A stretch of DNA of 64,000 nucleotides from Phanerochaete sordida (taxonomy: Eukaryota > Basidiomycota > Agaricomycetes > Polyporales > Phanerochaetaceae): positions 310,001-374,000 of the forward strand of contig BPQB01000022.1 in NCBI GenBank assembly GCA_019973155.2, given 5' to 3'. Made by a program: the position numbers and the translations under genes. Shown here one piece after another: positions 31,789 to 43,108 of the stretch (the stretch's first letter is position 1; every line of letters begins with the position of its first letter). The notes under the pieces were generated by a model. It saw nothing but the letters and a program-made list of their open reading frames with translations, made no database searches and had not been told where the DNA came from.

Positions 31789-32419
31789 ATGATGCTCGCC
31801 ATCGCTTTGCTGGCCGTCCTCGCGGCTGTGCACGCAGTGTCTGCAGGTACTATGCGCAATCCTCTAGATTCTATCACTCGTTGACATTTGATCAGCGACC
31901 CACGATCTTCCCGTCCTCTGTGAGCGCAGCTACATTGTGAATCCCAGAGACAGCTGCGAAAGGATCGAAATTGAGGAGAAGGTGTCCACGTCAGCTTGAC
32001 CTTCCTTATCCTACGAACACGCCACTGATTGTTATTTCTTCCACTAGCTATCAACTGTTCCGCGTCAACCCGCAGATTGACCCAGCATGCGAGAACTTGG
32101 CTGTGGCAGAGGTGTGGTCGCATCTTCTCCCCCTTTCCCACCATTATGTGACAGCATTGCAGACCCTCTGCTTGGGAATCCAAGGCCAGGACTGTAGCTC
32201 CGTTTACAGGGTCCAATCAGGGGATACCTGTCGTTCCATTGCCGCGAATGCCGGCATCAGCCAGACAGTGCTCATGCTCAACAACCGGAATGTGAACCAA
32301 GACTGCACAAACCTTGTGGTTGGAGAAGTAAGTGGTATTACCTCCCATACAGAAGCTCTTGACTGTCGTCTTCGTACCAGGTTTTATGTGTCAGCCCTGC
32401 GATAATTATCTACACTTGA
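31789..32419 (+). CDS. Small secreted LysM-domain protein 3
   Basis: Predicted 139 aa from exons 31789-31846, 31896-31989, 32048-32111, 32163-32327 and 32381-32419. Signal peptide MMLAIALLAVLAAVHAVSA. LysM 1 is CERSYIVNPRDSCERIE, in which the usual GD of the motif has become RD; LysM 2 is VYRVQSGDTCRSIAANAG and ends NNRNVNQDCTNLVVGE. The tail VLCVSPAIIIYT resembles that of LysM protein 1 (VLCTQSTVIHYT). Presumed chitin-binding secreted protein. Confidence 0.9.
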
Positions 32420-32899
32420 GTTGGTGGCTTGATAATCGAGTAGCTTTCGAGGCTGCGAATGTAAAATGCTCTCTTTCAGTAGAGAACGTATACAGTAACG
32501 ATATAGCCCGATGTCAGGACCTCTCGGTATTTCCGTGGCATTGTATAGCCTGCTGCACAGCGCAGAGCGGTGATGCAGATGGATGCACGAAAAACAAACG
32601 CCACGAAGGGCGCCTTTCTTTTCCTTTGGTACTAGGACATCACCACGTGGCAGCGGGCTCTGCTCTGCCCTCCACGTCGTCCTCAGCCGGCGGGCAAGCC
32701 ACGAACATCTTCGACGTGACATTGCATCATCTGGCATCGAAATGCCTGGTAACAATGCTGGCTGACACGAACACCTTTGGCCCATTTGAGGCCGAGGGGG
32801 GATGCACTAGTCTGGCTTGGGGTGCCCCTCTTCCTGCTCGCAGCGCGGCCAGCAACGTCGTCAACGTAGAAGATACGGTTCTTGCAGCGGAAAGTGCGT

Positions 32900-33220
32900 T
32901 ATTGCCGTTTTCATTTGGGAAGGCCCTCGCGCCTTTTTTGTGATTTCGCGTTTAGCGAAACCCTAGGTTTGGGGTACGTGCACCTGAACCCTCGAACGTC
33001 GATATCTCGAGAACGACGCATCCCCCTCACAAAATTCTTGTTCTCTGCTATGGAGGAAGTGTGCGTGCAGGGCCCGAGAGCGAAAAATCCGCAGTTGTCG
33101 GTGTTGTCGTCGGACAGCGTGAAAGCGCCCGTTTTGGAGGTTGCGGACGAGGAGAACAGCAACGGCGCAACGGTATGTGCCTGGAATACAATCCTCGCAG
33201 TCCCGGAGTACTCTATTGAC
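32900..33220 (+). repeat. Inverted repeat, left arm
   Basis: 321 bases that recur inverted at 33846-34166. Apart from one silent base change, the outer ~280 bases are identical as judged from identical translations; a short patch of mismatches lies near the inner end. Both strands are open through most of the arm. Confidence 0.85.
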
Positions 33221-33845
33221 AACTATGTAGGGCTGTAGCAGCCTCTGAAACTTATCTGAGGCGTATTTGCGCACGACCGAGATGTCCGGAGGGCCGAAAG
33301 GAGACTACATGCACAACCTATCACGACGCCGTCAAAATGAACGGAGTGTTGAAGTATGGTGAGGCTTCAGAGCATAATGGATATTTTTCTGAGGCAATCC
33401 CGACATGGTGCTTTCTATAATAAGTGTACAATGCTTGTCACAAGGCCAATTTAGAGCGATTCTGACCAAAATTAATTCCTATGTAGACATAATCCGAGGT
33501 ATAACAGCTTTGCAGCTGATATTCAGGGTAATGCTAATCCTCGTAGTGTTCAGAAGGCTGAGAGCGACGGGTGTCGTCGTGAACTTGGCTGGAAAAGTCG
33601 AGGAAGGCGGCTGGAATGCCGCAGCTGGGTCTCCCTTGACATGCCACAAGAAGCCCTCCAATACTATTCTCATCATACCGGATACCGATCGGCATATCAA
33701 AGGTTAGCTTTTGGCCAAGTCAGAAGGGTACATATAGCTGCACGCTGTCCTGACCCTTGCGCCAATGTCACAGCTCGAGCAAGCTTGTACTTCACACCTG
33801 CGCAGACCAGGTCTGCGTCAGCGATAGTTCGAGCCCTTCCAACGC

Positions 33846-34166
33846 GTCAATAGAGTACTCTGGAGTTGCGGAGAATGTATTCCAGGCGCATACCGTTGCG
33901 CCGTTGCTGTTCTCCTCGTCCGCAACCTCCAAAACGGGCGCTTTCACGCTGTCCGACGACAACACCGACAACTGCGGATTTTTCGCTCTCGGGCCCTGCA
34001 CGCACACTTCCTCCATAGCAGAGAACAAGAATTTTGTGAGGGGGATGCGTCGTTCTCGAGATATCGACGTTCGAGGGTTCAGGTGCACGTACCCCAAACC
34101 TAGGGTTTCGCTAAACGCGAAATCACAAAAAAGGCGCGAGGGCCTTCCCAAATGAAAACGGCAATA
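33846..34166 (-). repeat. Inverted repeat, right arm
   Basis: Reverse complement of 32900-33220; the arms are separated by 625 bases. The match stops sharply at both ends (TATTGCC side and ATTGAC side), suggesting element boundaries or a copied tract. Confidence 0.85.
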
Positions 34167-34852
34167 CCCACGCCGGTCTACGTATGCTCGGATGGCTGCG
34201 GCCCTCTGGCGACATGTCGACCAGTATGAAGTCATCCAACGATGTCACCGTGCACGCCTCGCCGCTAATAATCGCCGCGTCCGGGTTCACAAGGTTCGTC
34301 GATGGCCCCCTTGGCACGATAGGCGTGAATGCGGAGGCGGTGACGTTGCATCGACGTCTTCTAGCGTCCCGCAGACCGTTACGGCTGTGGATGATGAAAC
34401 AGCGCGCCTCCGGGGCACATCGCGTGCTGTGCTGCGCGAGGCCCAGAGCCGCCCCGCAGGCGGCTCGGAGACCGTCTCCGCCCCAATGTCAAGAGGGCAA
34501 ACATCTCTGCGACGATGCTTCTGCAGCCTTAACGGGTCCGTGACCGGAGGCGAACATCCTAGCCGCGTGAGTGTCCCGTTGCTTGGCCCGACTCGGAGGT
34601 GCTCACTCCGTTTCGCAGATCAGAGAGGCAATGTTCTCGACATAAGCGGGGTCTCCGTGCAGATGACGCCCGCGCCCGCCGTCTTCCCTGCAGGATCACA
34701 CTCTGCCCACTGGCGCCTGCGCTGCGTCACATCGTCCGAGGGCCCAGGACGGAGACCGCAGCACGAAGATTCGTACGTATACCGTCGCCAGCCCCCCACG
34801 AGCACGGCCCCACTCTATCTTCCCCGCCTCCCCTCGCCCCTCTGCCTCAACG

Positions 34853-35991
34853 ATGCGCTTCTGGGCTCCCTTCGCGCGGAAACCTGGCTATATGCGCCTG
34901 CCGGCCGGGCCGTTGTACGACGCTGGGTCGCCTGCGCCCTACAAGTCGCTGTACAAGACCGCCTGCGTCGCGCTCGTCGTCCTCGTGCTGTCCATCGCGC
35001 TCAACTGCTATCTGCTGTTCAGCAACCACGAGAGATGGCCTGCAGCGTTTGAGGACTTTCAGCAATTGTAAGTACCCCGCCTCGCCGTTGCTCCGTTCAA
35101 TCGCACTGAGTCCCGCGGCGCAGAAAGGACTACCCGCTACTGAACCGCTCGTTGGTGCCGACATCGATATATCATCCGAACGAGACGGCCTTCGTGACGA
35201 CGCTGTACTCCGACTCGTACGCGCCCGCCGTCGCCGCGCTCGGACACTCGCTGCGCAAAACGAACACACCCGCGCGGCTGCTCGTCCTCTACTTCCCCGA
35301 CACCGTCTCGCAAAAGGCACTTTGCGTCGCGACCGCGTCAGGCTTCGTCCCGCAGCCCGTCGCGCGCATCGCGCCCCCAGACGACGGCCGCGGCATGAAC
35401 CCGCACTTCGCGGACCAGTACACGAAGCTCGCGCTGTGGACGCTCGACGCGCTGCCCGCGCCGGTGCGCGCCGCAGTGTACCTCGACGCAGACACGCTTG
35501 CGCTCGGCGCGCTCGACGAGCTCTTCGCGCAGCCGTACGCGCTCGCGGCCGCGCCCGACGTGTACTTCAGCACGGACGTGAACGCGGGCGTGCTCGCGCT
35601 GCACCCGGACACGGCGCTGCACGCCGCGATGCGCGGCGCGCTCGCGCTCGCGCGCTTCCCGCGCGAGTACGCGGAGCAGGCGTTCCTGAACAGCTTCTTC
35701 GCGGCGGACATGCTCCGCCTGCCGCTCGCGTACAACGGGAACATCGCGCTCAAGAAGCGCGCTCCGCGCGTGTGGGCCGCGCTCCGCGCGCAGATGCGCG
35801 TCATACACTACACGGACACGAAGCCGTTCATCTCGCACAGCTGGAAGGAGGTCCCGCTCGACAGGCTGCACGAGCGGGTGCGCGCGGCCGGCCGCGAGAA
35901 CGGCGGGATATTCAAGGAGGAGATGGACTACTGGGAGGTGGTGTGGAGAGATACCCTCGCGACATATTCTGATCATCTTAGTCAATGCTAG
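34853..35991 (+). CDS. GT8 family glycosyltransferase (glycogenin/galactinol synthase-like), type II membrane protein
   Basis: Predicted 360 aa from exons 34853-35067 and 35124-35991. A single membrane anchor at about residues 31-55 (TACVALVVLVLSIALNCYLL) with a short basic N-terminus predicts a Golgi type II topology. The lumenal part has GT8 hallmarks: AFVTTLYSDSYAPAVAALGH, the metal-binding DxD as YLDADTLAL (D193 and D195), FSTDVNAGVLALHPD, QAFLNSFFA and VIHYTDTKPF. The reaction is transfer of a sugar from a UDP-sugar with Mn2+; donor and acceptor are unknown. The coding region is exceptionally GC-rich, which creates long antisense open frames. Confidence 0.92.
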
Positions 35992-37178
35992 CTAGCCATT
36001 TTATTGATACCCTTGTTCTGTAGACATATATCTCCCCTGAGCAATGCGCCAGATATGATGCATACTCTCTAGGAATTATCTGCGCTCCGCGGAGCGCAAA
36101 GCGCCGAGCGGCAGCTTTGACACCGGCATCGCCACCGAATCGAGATTTCGCTGCTGCAGCCTCAACGCACGGCCTGTATCAACTATGCTATGTAGCGTAC
36201 TACGCTGCAATGCAGCACCGGCTGTGCATTGGAGCCGCAGACACATCGCACACTCCTGATATAGTTTGATAGAATTCACGTCCTTGGATCTGGGCAATGA
36301 TACCCGGGAGCACCGACACAGCAGACCGCAGCATCGTGGCGTCCGGCAGGTGCTGACCATAGAGACGCGGCTGATAGCGTTGACATGGCCAAGACAAGGC
36401 CGACAGCATGGAGCGCGGGACAATGATAGATGATGAAAAGGCCGCCGGCTCCGGGCCACCGTCGCTTCGAGCGAACTTGAACCTCAACGCCTGCCTATTC
36501 TGGACGGGCACTAGCACTAGCGCCCGTTTTTGAACAAGGCCGCATCCGGGCGGCTTCGTCGCCATCCACTCCCGGCAGAAAAAGTCAAAGTATCTGTTCG
36601 CTACGCGATGTACGTCGGCTGGAATTGCTCTGAGAATGATCATTGTGCTCATTTGCTGCCTGCAATGCAGTTCATGAGTCACTGTCTTGCCCACTGACGT
36701 GTCGCGCAAATGTCGCATCGACGTGACTCTGCCGCGTCTTCTGCCGTAAGGAACCACAGGAGACGGGTCGGCCTGTTCGAGCATTGCTCAGCAGCCACAC
36801 AGAAACTAGCCGGCGGAGCCTCAGCACAGCCGTTGGCCGCATCGACCGCAGTACCACCACCTTATGCTTGCTCTCAATGACGCTATCGTCGCAGTCCTCG
36901 ACACGAAGTCCTTGTTCGCGGCTGCGTCACTGCCGATACCGCTCCGTTGTAGCCTGGGGTACTACGACAGGCCGCTGCCCCGACGCCAGCCCTGGAATGC
37001 AGCCACTTTATCTAACTTGAAATACTGTGTATTAATGTAAGTCGACTCGAGATATAAAACTATTACACAAACTACCTTCACCAGCGTACAGTCTCCCTGG
37101 AATGGTGGAAATTCGGGTGCAGCGCGAAGCCTGAAGGTTAACTAAACGACTGGTTCTATCAGATGAAATCAGTCCATC
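35992..37178. other. Intergenic
   Basis: About 1.2 kb between the GT8 gene (plus) and MFS transporter 3 (minus), convergent. A 194-codon minus-strand open frame (36784-36200) has no recognisable feature and I do not call it a gene. Confidence 0.5.
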
Positions 37179-38952
37179 TCAAACACCTGCGACTGTAGTC
37201 TCCTCGGGCTTCGCCCCCTCTTTCTCCTTCGGGACTCCACTCTCTCGGCTCTTCAGATCATCTTCGTTCCAGCCCTCCGTCATGTCTGCCGGCATGCGGA
37301 CGAACAAGAAGTTGATCGCCAGCGCAAGCGTGCAGAAGCCGACGGCCAGAAACAGCGCTCCGCGGTAGCCCTTGACCGGGTTGCGGCCGTGCTCGTTGAC
37401 CTGCGACTCGACGGTGCCAGCGAAGCCGAGGCCCGTCGAAAGGCCGTAGAACTGGAGGACACCGATGAGGCTGCCGGCGACGCCCTGCTCCGAGCGGCGC
37501 ACGCTGTTGGACGCGATGATCTGTGCGGCGGTGATGAGGAGGTCGGGACCCGCGCCAGCGATGATGTTCGCGGGCATGACCTGCGCCCAGTAGACCTCGT
37601 GCGTCGGCATCGTCGCCACGATGACGTTTGCGACGAGCAGGGAGCCGATGCCGAGCGCCATGATGAACTCGATGCGGATGCGCCGCACGAGCTGCGCGCT
37701 GACGAACGCCATCACGCTCGAGACGAGGATGAATGGCACCAGCGTCGCGCCTACCGCCGTCGGCGTGTACTTGCGGATGTCGTACTGCCAGATAAGCGTG
37801 TACCAGAGGAAGATCCCAAAGCCCATCAGCGAGAGGACCACGACGGCCCCGATTGCGCTGAAGGACGGGCGCGTCCAAATACTGAGAGGCAGGATCGGCT
37901 CTTCCGCGAACCGAGCCTCCCAGACGATGAACCCTGCGACGCACAGGAGCGATACGATCAGCAGAACGTATTCGTAGACCGTCGGCCACCCAACAACGGA
38001 TGCTTGACTAGATCTCGGTGAGTCGCCTGTGTACGATAGCTTGAATAGCACACTCACTTCCAAACAAAGTTAAATAGGAACAGAGCGGATACACCGAGAG
38101 AGGCGCCGATAATGTCGACTTTGCCGTTAGGGTCCATCGGGCTGTCCCTGGGCGTTGCCATGAATGCTATCCCGAACACGACGAAGCCCAAGATCGCCCT
38201 GTGTTCCCAATCAGCCATGACACTCCCCGTCCGTCCACTGTGCACTCACAAGACGAAAAACTCCCACTTCCACGGCGCGAACTGCGTGATGAGTCCAGAC
38301 AGCAGCCCGCCACCGGCCGCGCCGATGGGCGCCGTTGCGCCGAAGAGCCCGAGCGCGATGTTGCGCATCTTGCCGGGCGGGAACGTGATGCAGAGGAGCG
38401 CGACGCAGTTCGGGACCATGACCCCGCCGCCGACGCCCGCACACGCGCGCAGCGCGCAGAGTGCGACGAAGCTCGGCGCGAAGCCGCTCCCGATTGTGAA
38501 CGCGACCCAGAGCAGCGCGCCGACGAACAGCACGCTGTGGTGCCCGTAGATCGCGCCGAGCCGCCCGCCCGGGAGAATGAACGCGCCCTGCGTGAGCCTG
38601 CGGCGGTCAGTGGACGGCCGCGCGGAACGAGGCGCATGTGCACGTACGGATAAGAAGCTGCGATCCAGGCGGTCGCCGCGACGGACGTCTCGCCTATGCG
38701 TGCGGGTATGACGAGGCCCGCGTTGATGCCGCCGCCGAATGCGACCATCTGCGAGCTCCCGCATCAATTTCCTGCGGAATACGGTCCAGGACGGACGGTA
38801 CGACGCACCTGCACAAGCTGCGTGCCAACCACAGATGCCATGATTATCAATTTCCTCTGCCTTGACAGCTCATGGTGCATAAGAGGGCCCGACCGCTCCT
38901 CGGGGGGCAGCACCGTCTCAGCGCTGGATGGCGAACGTTCGGCCGTTTCCAT
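37179..38952 (-). CDS. MFS transporter 3 (DHA2 drug:H+ antiporter-like)
   Basis: Predicted 520 aa from minus-strand exons 38952-38809, 38748-38648, 38597-38250, 38198-38058 and 38007-37179. Features: cytosolic N-terminus with METAERSPSS, then TAWIAASYPLTQGAFILPGG, the GRLGAIYGHH loop, ALCALRACAGVGGGVMVPNC, FNFVWNQASVVGWPTVYEYV, and a long final exon with the C-terminal helices. About 14 membrane segments. Its intron positions differ from those of MFS 1 and 2, so it belongs to a different branch (fungal Sge1/aminotriazole-resistance-like). Function: proton-driven export of toxic compounds; substrate unknown. Confidence 0.9.
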
Positions 38953-40285
38953 GTGTAGGTCAAGTCTTGATGCGCGACGCGATGCGTTGGGAGAACAACG
39001 TCCAACGATGCCTATAAGTACGTGGATAAACTCACGCCTCGGCCTGAGCAAGCCCGAGCGGCATGTCCCCGAGGGACACGGTAGCCGGCGTTGCTGTGAG
39101 TCGCCATCGCGCTCCGAGAGTGGTGTGCATTGTCCTCACCTTCGCGGAGGTGCTGGTGGCGGGGCACGCTTGGTCAGCGCTGTCGCGCGAGTTCTTGACC
39201 CATCTTCCACCCGATTCTGTCGCACCACGATACTTACCTACCCAGCTACCAGATACGTCCACCCCTTTGACGCAGGACTCGTAGGCTCCCTCGAACACAC
39301 CGTCAGCTTGGCGCGTGCGCCACACCGGTGTCGTGCGCGCGTTCGCGCACCGTTTGAGCGGGCATCAACATGATATGCCGCTTCAAGCAGCCAGCCGCTG
39401 CCTGCGTCCACGCGCTGTGTCCCTCCTCCCGTAGTTCGGTGCGGGTGCATGCTCGGTGATCCGTCAGCTTCAGGGCTCGGGAAACTCTCGAGAAGCTCCA
39501 GCGCCGCGACAATGATCGACGGAATGGAGCCTCCAAGAGATTTGAGATCTCTTTCGAGGCGCCGGGAAACGAACTGTGAGAAATTGACTTCTTGAACACC
39601 GTTACCTTTGAAAATGGGACGTCGGCATTGCATTTAAGATCTTGAATGTCTGCTGGAGGACGTTCTGTGCCACACTGTCGCTCGCGCGGCGAGGGGGCTA
39701 CCTGTTGGCGAGCGTGTATCATTTCTGGCTTCCGTACAGGCGGATGAAATAAATCGCTAAACCGTAGGCGGTCCTCCTGTGGCGCAGCCCATGTTCGTCT
39801 CTGACCAATCCGTATTATGCGTAATCCGACTCTCGTTTGAAGGGAACAAACGGTCAGCATCTCGGTCGACTTTAAGCGCCTGCCTGTGGATAGTCCATCG
39901 ACCCTCCTCAACACGACCTGGGCACAAAACTATAGCCTTACCAATCCCAATCCGGCGTTCATCATACATGCACACCGTAATCCGAACAGCAGCAACGAGA
40001 TTCTGCGGCGAGCTCATAACGACATCGATCGAAGGCACGGTCGACAGGCCCCACAGTCCTCTTCTGTGCTTACAAACGAACAGATAACCTACGCGAGCGG
40101 TCGCACTCGGTAGAGCAACACACACCCTCTCGAGCCCTCACCACCGCCCTTGCGCGTGAAAACATTGTCCGTGGGCAACGCGCTCACCTGCTGTCGTCGA
40201 ATGTGGACCAGTCTGGAATATATTGCGCAAACGACGAGCAGACATAATTACCCAGAAATGTGCGACACATCTCCCAACCGATAGA
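38953..40285. other. Intergenic
   Basis: About 1.3 kb, upstream of MFS transporter 3 and downstream of EamA transporter 1. No gene, repeat or RNA recognised. Confidence 0.5.
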
Positions 40286-42045
40286 TCAAGAGGCTTCTTG
40301 TGCCTTAGCTGAGAGCTCCTCGTCATCGTCCGCTTCGCGTGCCAGCAGGCCCTCTTGGAGGGCCACGTCCTCGGGAGACTCTGTTGAGCTCTTCGCCGAC
40401 TCTTCCTTCGTGAGCTGTCCAGCCAATCAGACTCGCCCTTGACCCAATGCAAGAACCACGTACCGCAACATAGACCGCGGACAGCACGATGATGAGCGTC
40501 CCGAGGATCGACAGGAGCGATGGCGCCGCGTGGAAGAACACCTGGTCGAAGATAATCGCATACACGACCTGCACGCGCGTCAGCATCCGATCGCCAATGC
40601 CCAGCAGGCGAGCGCACCTGGATGTAGACCGCCATCGTCGAGCGTCCGACCGCCTGGCGCTGCAGACCCATCGTCATGAGCACCTGCGCGAAGAAGCCGT
40701 TGAAGCCGATCATGAGGAAGAGCGCGAGCCACTCGAGCCTCGTGGGCAGCACGATGTGCGTGCGCATCGCGAGCATGCTGAATGGGCAATCAGCTTGGGT
40801 TATAGGACAAGGGATGAGGGACCGGGCTCACGCGACGGTCGACACGATCACGCATTGCGACGAGAACGCGACGATGTTGTGCAGCGGGTGCGCGCGCGTG
40901 CCGATGGCGCGGATGATCGTGACTGCAGCAGGGGTGAGAGGGGGCAGCGCGGTGGGCTGAGCAGGTACGCACAGACTCCCGTCGCGCCGAGCGCGCCCAG
41001 TATTGATATGCTTCGTTCCGATGTCTCAGCGAGTCGTCGGGCTGGTAGCAGCGAGGTGCTCACCCCACAGCGCCGAGGCGCTCAGCTGCTGTCACTACTG
41101 CAGCTGGAGTGCCGTCCCCGGGAGGAGGAACAGCATGTTCGGCGTCTGGAGGCACGGACGGCACCTCGGACGTGTCACCGAAGAGGAAGGGCGGACGGGC
41201 GATCAGGATGACGCCGACTAGGCTGCACACTGCATGGATGAAAGTAAGAGCACAGCAGGCGCCCAATGGCTTCGAACGCTTACATCCAGCGGCGACCTGC
41301 TTCCAGGAGAAGCGCTCCCCTAGGAACATCGCTCCCGTGAAGATTGTCAGAATCGGCGCGAGGAAAGTGAGCACCGTCGCGTCGGCGAGCGATAGGTACT
41401 GTAGCGCGTAATAGACTCCGAACAGACCAAAGAACCTGTATCCGGTCGATGAGCCTGAGCACGCGCGGCATAGGTCGAGCAGCCGCACCCGCAGACGCCA
41501 CGAAATGCGAGCAACAGCCGGACACCTTTGGGCCCGAGCAAGGGATCGGGGATCTTCGCGTAGTACATGTAGGCGACCGCGGTGAGCCAGGTGATAGTCT
41601 GGTGGGCAGGTTAATTTTATTAAAACGAAAGGCAGATACGGCAGCAAAGCCCGACTTGGCGCACCATCCTGATCCAGATGAGCTGCATGGTGGTGACAGG
41701 CGGGTCAATCCCGCTCAGCTCTTTGACTGCGAGGTTCATAGAAGCATAGAAGCTCTGTGATGTTCTGTGAGAGACAAGTTGAAGCACATGTGATACAGAG
41801 ACACGCACCTCGGAAGCCGCGACGAGCAGCATCCCCGTGTTGTCGCGCACGACCTCCCTCGCCTTCTTCATGAAGCTGGCCCACGTCCGCCGCGTCCATT
41901 CAGATGCGCTATGTGCCTTTCCCATGTCGAAACCCGCTTGTAAAGGGGCGACGCGCGGCACGCGCAGCTCCCGCGCGCCTGGTGGGAAGGTCGACATCTC
42001 AGGAGTCCCCGCCTCGAAAGGTGCCCTCGTGCTCGTGCTCGCCAT
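40286..42045 (-). CDS. EamA/DMT family transporter 1
   Basis: Drug/metabolite transporter with about 10 membrane segments, 425 aa. Exons on the minus strand: 42045-41809, 41754-41665, 41598-41489, 41435-41284, 41229-41064, 41010-40973, 40922-40832, 40777-40618, 40568-40464, 40414-40286. First EamA repeat: NTGMLLVAASE, SFYASMNLAVKELSG, QYLSLADATVLTFLAPILTI, GAMFLGERFSWKQVAAG. Second repeat: FTIIRAIGTRAHPLHNIVAF, VYAIIFDQVFFHAAPSLLSI, LGTLIIVLSAVYVA. Long cytosolic N- and C-termini. The pattern matches fungal solute carrier SLC35G/YML018-like proteins. Paralog of the transporter at 46.4-48.1 kb. Substrate unknown. Confidence 0.9.
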
Positions 42046-43108
42046 CGCGCAGATCGTGGTCGGCGCAGACGAGAGGCAGGCGACGCGTCAGCGAACATCT
42101 GCGAGCATGAGAACCGTGGAAACGCCTTGGATGACTCGGCTTCGGACGCGAAACCTATCTCGTTGCGAGATACGTGACATGACGAGGGAACGCTCAGGCG
42201 CTTGCACATCCAGGGTCGATCCCTGCGCCACGAGTCCCTTGTGGGTTTCGACGCTGGGACCACGGAAATATTTCCTTGCATGTCTCGTTCGTGTACATTT
42301 GTCTGCCCATACGACTGTTGGATGAACTGCGAAGCACATTGCATATCGGTGAGACTCGTAATCTGACGCTGTGGTAGACAGAAAAAAAAAACGAGATAGC
42401 GAGAATAAAACAAAATTTACTTACGCTGTGCAACGGTTACCGTTCGCTGGCTAACAGACGAAGACAGCTGAAGATGACTTGAGGCAAGAACAAAGAGGAG
42501 CTGAGCCATCGCGGCTGCTTTACGATGGCGCTTATAGATTGACGCGCCTTTTGATGCGCCGTTATGCCCGCTTTTGCTCGCGGGAGCGCCCGGTACTGCC
42601 CTCGCTTCATGACCACTACCAACAAACATCTTGCCACGGAAACATAACACTTTCCACGCATGCTGCAGCTGCCACTGTCTTTCTGACATATCTACCGTTG
42701 GACCGGTTAGGAGACCACGAGTCATGTTACGTGGGAGCCCAGATATAGAGGTCATGTCGAGCCGGAGCCGCAGGCCCACTTGCATGGTAAGAGGCAGACG
42801 TATCTGATCTGTCAGGCCCCATCTCATACTTTGTATTTCTATAGAAAACAGGCCCAGCCTTCATACGCGGCTGCATGGCGGTGTACAAGGTTCAGAAGGG
42901 TCCAAGAAGGGTCAGACCGACATGAACTTTGCGTACCATGCACTGCCAATATCGCTACGGAGTCATATCGGGCCGCGAGACTGTGATACTTGCCTGTCAA
43001 GTGATTCGAGCCGCGGAGGCACCGGTGCCGCTCAGGTGCAACGAGCAGTATATATAGAAGTGCAGCTTGCACCCTTGCCTCTTCCAAACCTCCTCCTCAA
43101 CCGCCACG
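42046..43108. other. Intergenic, divergent promoters
   Basis: Between EamA transporter 1 (minus) and the VIT-vWA gene (plus). A run of nine A at about 42382 and a TATA box at 43049 are visible. No gene recognised. Confidence 0.5.
43049..43057 (+). promoter_or_regulatory. TATA box of VIT-vWA gene
   Basis: TATATATAG, 52-60 bases upstream of the ATG at 43109, followed by a CT-rich leader. Confidence 0.5.

Larger units (their letters stand above)
30181..32419 (+). repeat. Tandem duplication carrying LysM genes 2 and 3
   Basis: Two diverged units start near 30181 and 31441, about 1.26 kb apart. Upstream landmarks are shared in order: GGTACGAGCACGTT (30231 and 31492), CGACGCGCCTATG (30291 and 31549), GATCACCCGCC/GGTCACCCGCC, then the TATA motif and the gene. 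The duplication therefore includes the promoter. Confidence 0.7.
32420..34852. other. Repeat-bearing intergenic region
   Basis: Contains the 321-bp inverted repeat pair (separate entries). Open frames on either side, for example plus 32640-32900 (VTLHHLASKCLVTMLADTNT) and minus 34317-34170 (VNPDAAIISGEACTVTSLDD), look protein-like and may be pieces of a decayed gene or element. No complete gene can be built. Confidence 0.4.

Noticed and set aside
32900..34166. Pair of LTRs of a retrotransposon
   Set aside because: The copies are inverted, not direct, do not start TG and end CA, and no gag/pol sequence lies between them.
35289..35985. Long minus-strand frames opposite the GT8 gene
   Set aside because: Shadows caused by high third-position GC.
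36200..36784. 194-codon minus-strand open frame
   Set aside because: No domain, splice or composition evidence; length is within chance for this base composition.
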